The notes under the pieces were generated by a model. That model saw nothing but the letters and a program-made list of their open reading frames with translations. It did no database searches and was not told the DNA's origin. 64,000 bases of DNA from Mesocentrotus franciscanus (lineage: Eukaryota > Echinodermata > Echinoidea > Camarodonta > Strongylocentrotidae): the NCBI GenBank assembly GCA_037976565.1, contig CP137671.1, forward strand, positions 12,271,669 to 12,335,668. Direction: 5' to 3'. Position 1 is the first letter of the stretch. The number at the start of each line of letters is the position of its first letter. This document shows positions 57,345-64,000 of the stretch, piece after piece. Made by a program: the position numbers and the translations under genes.

Positions 57345-57470
57345 ATTGGACATACAGCTTTGAAATAATGGATTAGTGCCTTACCAAAGCGCTACACACA
57401 GATCGACTTGGTTTCGAACTCGAGACCCCCCGATTGCAAGACCAGTGCTCCACTACTGAGCCATCTCTAT
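57345..57470 (-). mobile_element. tRNA-derived SINE fragment
   Basis: Minus strand: AGAGATGGCTCAGTAGTGG (A box) and GAGTTCGAAACC (B box) about 40 bases apart. The body is short. Confidence 0.55.
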
Positions 57471-58868
57471 TGATATTGTTAGCGGTCACCTACAAGTGCC
57501 GTCAATCGAAAGAAAGAAAAAATAACATTAAAAAAAGAATTACTTCCTGTAAGACTTTATTATAACCTTCCTGTTTTGTTTTTAGATGGGATGTTTGATG
57601 GCTGTTAACATATGTAGACGAGGATCTACGTCTCGCTTTCACATCAAAACATGTTATGCTCTTTGTTTTGTATTGTGTACGCTTGTACGTTTGCTTTTTA
57701 GTGGTCTTTGTTATAGTATGATATTCCTACTTTTGTACATAACAGCTTTCCTTGATATATATATATCCTTCTTAGATAATTTTTTCTTCTAAATTTGGAC
57801 ACATACAGAAAACGCTACGAAAGAAAAAGCTCGTTCAGGTAGTTGTTATATACATGTAGTTTGATGTTTCTGTAAATAACTTCATTATATTTATAAAGTA
57901 CAAGTAATATGAAAAACATGGTCATACTTATTGTGACCATGTACGTATTATAGTCTATGTCGTCTTCAGTGTTAAGTTGCATTTCAAATGAGGCCTATAA
58001 TGTCCGCTATGTTTACATCGTTTGACGACTTAATTGATATAAATGTCACCTGCTTTTGTTTCATTTTTTAAATCTTGTTTTGTTTTAATACCAACAATAA
58101 CGGCAAAAGTTGATTAGCTGTAGTAAGTGTAAAGTCTTGTTCACATATGGCGTCGTAAACCTCAAAAAACAAACAAAAAGTGTAAATGAATAATAACAAA
58201 GGACTTCCGCGTAATCACTGAGCTCTGTGTTAATACAGAAATACAGACACAGAAATGTCAAGCGTATTTATACACTCTACATGTACGTCATCATAATAAT
58301 ATTGACAGTTAGATTGGGAGGAAAGGATCGAGAAGTATATTGTTGTATTTCGGAGACGAACAAACAACATGTGAATGTGGCCAGGAACAGACAATGGAAC
58401 ACCTGCTATAGTCCCCCCACCCATCCCCTGTGTGGAGCACTGGACGGGACTTGTACATGTGTAGTGACCCGATAAGAACAAGAGGTGCATGAACACAATG
58501 CATATACATAAGGGGGAAGTCCCATTCGCCTCTGGTACATGTATTTATACAATGACGTCATAAAGGGTTGACCTGAAAATGCACCCGTCTATGGCACGTA
58601 ATGAGTAAGCCATTAATATTGAATTTGTTTCTACATATTAAAGCAAATATATTTTTAGTACGAACAAGGCGCGTTACTCCGTATTCTATTTTAGTGTCCA
58701 TTAATTGTCATGTTTTAATCTTTCGATTCTCTCCCCTCTCTATCTCCTTCTTATCTGCATCTTCTTACTTCTACTATTGGTAGCAGCAGCAGCAGTAGTC
58801 GAAGTAGTAGTGTAGTAGTCGTAGTAGTCGTAGTAGTCGTAGTAGTCGTAGTAGTCGTAGTAGTAGTC

Positions 58869-58908
<40 letters not shown>

Positions 58909-60851
58909 CAGTAGCAGTAGCAGTAGTGTTACTATCACAACGACATAGCCTACTACAATGTACTACTATTTATACTACTACCACCACTACTACTAATAAT
59001 AATAATTATAATAATAATAATATTAATAATGATAATAAAATAATAGTGATAATGTGATGATGGTGATGATGATCATGATGATAATGGTGATGGTGGTTAT
59101 AATACATGTATAGCTCTGATATTGTATTCGACATTAAAAAATGTCAAAAAATTGAAGAGATGAAAACATTGTCTTTTCAAAGATTTCTCTGTTTCTTCTC
59201 CCTTTCTCCTTCTCTTCTTCACTGTTTTCATTACTCTTCCCCATCTCTCTTCTCCACTATCTCAATCTCTATTCAACTGCTTTTTCCTCTTTTTTTTCCG
59301 TTTCCCAAATTTCAATCTCTCTCTCTCTCACACACCCCCACACATATGCGTGTGCATTTTCTCTCTCTCTACTGTACCTCTCAAGTTTCTCAATCAATCT
59401 CTCACCATCCTTTATTCGATGCCTATTAAAATACACTACAAAATAAGCATAGGGAACTCGACTGATAATTTTGTATCACACATGGTTGTGTATATCCATG
59501 ATTCAAACAGATTTTGGGGGAGCATTAATTTACAAGCACGATAACTTGATAATTTGATATAATGCTCCTACCATACATTTAACTAATCTTAAAATACTGC
59601 AAAAATAGTTCATCATTGAAAAAAAAAAGACTGTTGATACAATATCAACACACAGACATGCAATACATGCAAACATGATAATATAAGTTTTTCTTTTTCT
59701 ATCTTTGTTCTTATGTACGCTATCGACACGATAACTTTCAGTAGGTATATACAATGAAAAAAGGTAAGAAAAGGTGTAAATTTACATAGGAGACCAGGAA
59801 AATTAAGAAATGTCAAGCATTATATACAATTTTGCTTTTCATCCATGCACACTTTGGGGGAAACATACATATATATATATATACACGTAATGAAAGTTTG
59901 AACAATCATTCACGTCTTAAGAGTCCAAGATAACGTTTTCTAATTTTCATCCAGGAGTCTGGAATTGTAATATCTTTTTGATAAACATTAAGAAAAGGAA
60001 ATATATAAAAATGAACAAAATGTGAAAAGTTTACTGAACCGAGCAAATAAAGGTATGGATCCAACTGCAGTCAACGTTTTTCATCAAAATACATACGCAG
60101 GCAATACTGAGTGGTAAAACACAAAAATAAAAATACAATAGCAGAGCAAAGACACAAACTAATTGCAACTTAGCTGGACGAAGAAAATGCGTCAATATTC
60201 ATAGATGTGGAATTTTGAATAGGTACCCCTCTTACTCAAATTAATTTCATCTTTCATCAGATCAAAAGCAGTGCGATATTGCATTTTCAAAACTTGGCTA
60301 CTACATATTCATGCAATGACAATTACTCATGTTGTGGTATTTGTCTCGTAAAATGTTGCTGATAAACTGTGCGGATACATATGCATGCAACGTACATTTA
60401 TATAATATTGGCTGCCCTGGAGTGGTATATCAGATATATTTCACAAGTTGAAGACGAGTGCAATTTTCAAGCTAGCTGAATAGAACATATATCTGATATA
60501 CAATACCTTGAAAGGAAGCCAAAATTATTATTATTATACATACAAATTCAATGAAATATATCAACAGTGAAATTCACTGTGGGTGCAAGCGATTGAAGCC
60601 AGCAGCCAGCACTGCTTGCGAATAAATACTCTTGCGCATGCGCAGGATTGAATATTATGAGAAGATCATGCTCCGTCGATGGAGTAACATAATATATGGA
60701 GGAAAAGTAACATGCTAACAACTCTGAACTCGATTAAACAAAGGGAATCAAATACATGTATGTATAATAATCATGATTATTCAATGGATTTTTCATAAAT
60801 GTTTGTGATTTGCAAGTGCATGTGACAAGAAGTGACACAGGTTTAATTATA
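57471..60851. other. No gene; microsatellites
   Basis: A GTA/GTC tract lies at 58,780-58,930, an AAT tract at 58,985-59,040, a GATGAT tract at 59,055-59,095, a CT-rich stretch at 59,190-59,360 and an AT tract at 59,865-59,882. Frames at 57,586, 58,227 and 59,106 lack domains. Confidence 0.5.
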
Positions 60852-61042
60852 CAGTCAAACCTGTCTATAGCGACCGCCCAAGGGAAACACAAAAAGTGCT
60901 CTTTGTAGACAGGTGGTCTTTGTAGACAGGTGGTCTTTGTAGACAGGTTCCTTTAGTACATGTTTCAATGAGAAACCATTTTCAAGGGTAACAAAAAGTG
61001 TGGTCTTTGTAGACAGGTGGTCTTTCTATACAGGTTTGACTG
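60852..61042. mobile_element. CAGTCAAACCTG MITE, copy 2
   Basis: Same ends as copy 1 (40,267-40,439), flanked by TA, with one extra GTGGTCTTTGTAGACAG unit inside. Confidence 0.85.
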
Positions 61043-62752
61043 TATGAATAGAAGATAGGCAATTCATGTGTGGCAACAGAATATTATAATATCATTATTA
61101 TTATTTTCCTTGATTGACATGACAATTAGGGTCAGGCGATACACTTAAACATTCCATTCCCAGGAACACAATCCATACATTGATAACAAAGGAATACAAG
61201 AATGCAAGCTATAATATGAAAAGAAACCTTCAGCTAATGTCTGGGCAACACCAAAAAAATGGTTCCTGTACAAGGCTCTCTCTCATCAATTTTTATCACA
61301 CAAAAGTATGAAAAAATACCATAATTTCTTATCACTTCTTGCACATTAAAGGCTCAAATATTAATAGTATGTGGGTAACAGAATTACTCAGCACATTTAG
61401 CATTTTTGGGCCACAACCTGCAAAAATATCTAGTGAATTTCTTTATATTTCAACCCAAATGAAAGAATGTGTTCTGCATTGTTATTTGTAGGCATTTGTT
61501 TTTAAAAAAAGAGGAATTGTTTAGGCTAAATAACTTTCCTATTAATAAAGGGCACATTTTTCCATGTGAAATTGCCCAGACAGTAACAACCAAGACTAGA
61601 ACCCACTCTGATAAGTGAAAGGACTGAAAATTGAAAAATAAATAAGAAGTAAGTTACAGGATTCTTACACAGTACATATCAGTGTTCCTAAACACACTTA
61701 ACCCTTTACCCACTGCAACCTGTTGGTCCCTGTATTAAGCCTATGGGACTTTCACAATGCAGTAGTCAACGTGTTTAAGTGATGCCCTCTCTATCTATAC
61801 TTCATTTTAATTTGTTTGTGTTAAAGTTGCTGTTGTCCAGACAGGAAATACAAGGTTACCATTCTCCCCCCAAAAATGGTACCTATTACTTCTTGTTTGT
61901 TTCCATTTCAATATTTTTTTATTTGTACTATTAAATATATCAAACAAGAAAATGAGTAAAATTGGATTGATCGGGACAATTTCTGAAAACGTTTGGAAAT
62001 TCTCCCTCAAATAAATGTTATCAATGTACCTGGTAAACAACGCAAAGCATTGTAGCTAAGCTGATGTTTATAATGCATAAATTACTTTCTAAATACAGTT
62101 ACATGAATTTACATGAAAATGTAAATATTTATTCTTTGATATTTCAAAACATTTTCTAATTAAATCAAATTACATGAACTTAAAATCTAACTTTCCACAT
62201 AAATAATTCTATTATCAACTTCGTGATTTACAAATTTATAAAAAATTAAAATTTATTTCAGTTATGACTTGTATGAAAGCTTAAATTGTTTTGACTCTAT
62301 TTCAGTTGATTACAGATATTTCAATTCCATGCCAGAAACACATAATTATAAGACACAATTTTGTTACTAACTGGACTATATACATGAACATGCATATATC
62401 ATTCTAACCTTAATTCATGCATCTCAGCAAGAGATATCTGAGGCATGAACAATTTATTTCAAGAGTGACCAAGCTAACTTAATCTTTTATAGTATTTCAA
62501 TTAATTAGTACTTTAAGGTTTTCATGATTTTAGAATGTTAGAGTCGTACCCAATTTTGTGAGATTACATGTTCCCAGCACATTTCTCTTCATTTTATAAC
62601 AGTGATTGGTTCCAATTTCTATGTTTTATATTTTTATGTTCTCATTACAAAACTGATATCATTTGCTAATAAGACAAAATTCAGACATTAATCCTTCTGC
62701 CAAGAACACATCGAAATTTGAAGTTTCTGGAGATGTGGGAAAGATTCTCAAG
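61043..62752. other. No gene seen
   Basis: AT-rich; could include long untranslated sequence of a gene beyond the window, which cannot be shown here. Confidence 0.4.
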
Positions 62753-63130
62753 TAATTCTAGTAAAACTACAAGTTATTTGCAATTATTGCCTGTAAAACT
62801 ATCTATGTGAGTTGCAAGTATTCTATGAAAACCTGCAAGTAATATGTAATTATTTCCTGTAAAACTACAAATGATTTGCAAGTATGCTCTGTAAAACTAT
62901 AAGTGATTTGTCAGTATTCCCTGTAAAACTACACATGGTTTGTAAGTATTCCCTGTAAAACCACAAGTGATTTGCAAGTATACCCAGTACTTATACAGGT
63001 GATTTGCAAGTATTACCAAGTAAAACTAGAAGTGATTTCCAAGTAATCCTAGTAAAATCACAAGTGATTTGCAGGGATTCCCTGTAAAACTACACATAAT
63101 TTGCAAGTATTTATCTGTAAAACTACAAGT
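62753..63130. repeat. Minisatellite of about 32 bp, some 12 copies
   Basis: Consensus near CCTGTAAAACTACAAGTGAT followed by TTGCAAGTATT. Units vary at several positions, so the array is not recent. Confidence 0.85.
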
Positions 63131-64000
63131 ATCAGTACACATGCCCGCTGGTTATTAACCGAACCAACAATTCAAATATGCAATGAAGAACAAGAGAAAC
63201 CAATCCCTGGCCGACAGGATGTTACTGAAAATGCATTTCACTACATAAAATATCACATATTTACTACACATGAAAAATGGTCCTGTAGAATACATCAAAT
63301 TTGCATAGCCATTGTCCCCCAAAGAGAAGCAACTTCACACATAGAAGTAATTTATTACTTAAATTCAGCCTCGTATCATAATTATGTCATCTACAGTGAA
63401 ATAATCTGCTTAGCAGTCTGAATATCTCTGACCCGACTACTAGAAGAGCCTCTTGATAAAAATGCCATTCCTAATAACCTTGCAAGAGACTACAGGTGAG
63501 ACGGAGTATTCTGCATCTACCCTATACAAACACACCACTGTTGTCCATCGAATGGAAGCCATTTCAAAATTGTACCCATGCTCTCCTTCCCTCTCTTCTT
63601 AGAATAAACTACGTACATGTACTAACTTTGAAAAGTCCCCTCTCACACACTCACTTCCACTCACTCTCCTATATTCTCCCCCCCCCCTTTTTCCTCTTTT
63701 TCTTTTGTCACTCACTCATTCACTCTCTCTCACTCTCTCTCTCTCTCTCTCTGTATTTTCAATTTATTTTTAACAACTTGGCGACAGAAAGGCAAGACTA
63801 AGGTTTCATCATATTCATAAAGGAACAACGAACGTTCCACATAAATTCATTATATCTTTGGATTGATACTAAAGTCACTTTAAAAGACAAAGACTGCAAG
63901 TTTGATATCCCAGTATTACAAAAGTATCCACGTGTTAACCATCATCAAAGACTCCTCCCCATCTTAAATTGCATCAGGTCTGATCAAATGGTAGCGAGGC
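63131..64000. other. No gene; CT tract
   Basis: CT-rich tract at about 63,720-63,752. The frame at 63,101-63,421 starts in the minisatellite and shows no domain. Confidence 0.45.

Noticed and set aside
57586..57792. Hydrophobic 68-codon frame after a TTTTTAG
   Set aside because: No clear partner exons or domain; AT-rich DNA yields such frames often.
63101..63421. 106-codon frame at the right end
   Set aside because: Starts inside the minisatellite, has no domain and no splice support.

Overview
The window is eukaryotic nuclear DNA, AT-rich and intron-bearing, crowded with transposons and microsatellites. Its gene content (Ig/death-fold receptor, RBCC/TRIM-like genes with propeller-like tails, tandem rhodopsin-type GPCRs), a Gmr1-type Ty3/gypsy element and tRNA-derived SINEs point to an invertebrate deuterostome, most likely an echinoderm such as a sea urchin. 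The species is not proven by the sequence. A 23-base N run at about 47,248-47,270 shows this is draft assembly.

Left half (about 1-31 kb). The minus strand appears to carry one receptor gene spread over some 23 kb: signal peptide (30,927-30,999), two Ig-domain exons (13,346-13,693; 12,561-12,926), a transmembrane exon (11,256-11,369) and three cytoplasmic exons with death-fold-like sequence (9,425-9,649; 8,706-9,212; 7,870-8,201, stop at 7,870). Every junction is phase 1, and the joined exons give one 654-codon frame. A second set of phase-1 death-fold exons (5,727-5,834; 5,317-5,592; 4,660-4,884) follows on the same strand; one exon is a clear duplicate. The proposed large first intron holds a decayed Gmr1-like retrotransposon (about 15.7-21.3 kb, integrase before reverse transcriptase), a shredded LINE with nested DNA-element insertions (23.2-25.9 kb), several inverted-repeat elements and a second LINE remnant (29.4-29.9 kb).

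Middle (31-47 kb). Repeat-rich DNA leads to a cluster of four related GPCR sequences (36.7-44.6 kb). One is nearly complete with a single frameshift; three are broken, one of them by a Penelope-like element (37.9-39.7 kb). All four have NLY or NLF where the E/DRY motif should be. At 46.4-47.25 kb two blocks occur in the order A, B, reverse A, reverse B, running into the assembly gap.

Right part (47-64 kb). Two intron-poor, RBCC-like genes lie on the plus strand: a RING/B-box/coiled-coil protein (50,242-52,031, one frameshift) and a RING-less B-box/coiled-coil protein (55,348-57,081). The last 7 kb shows no gene: a MITE, microsatellites, a SINE and a roughly 32-bp minisatellite.

The most interesting signal is the receptor: an extracellular Ig pair on a membrane anchor with several intracellular death-fold modules, all on interchangeable phase-1 exons.
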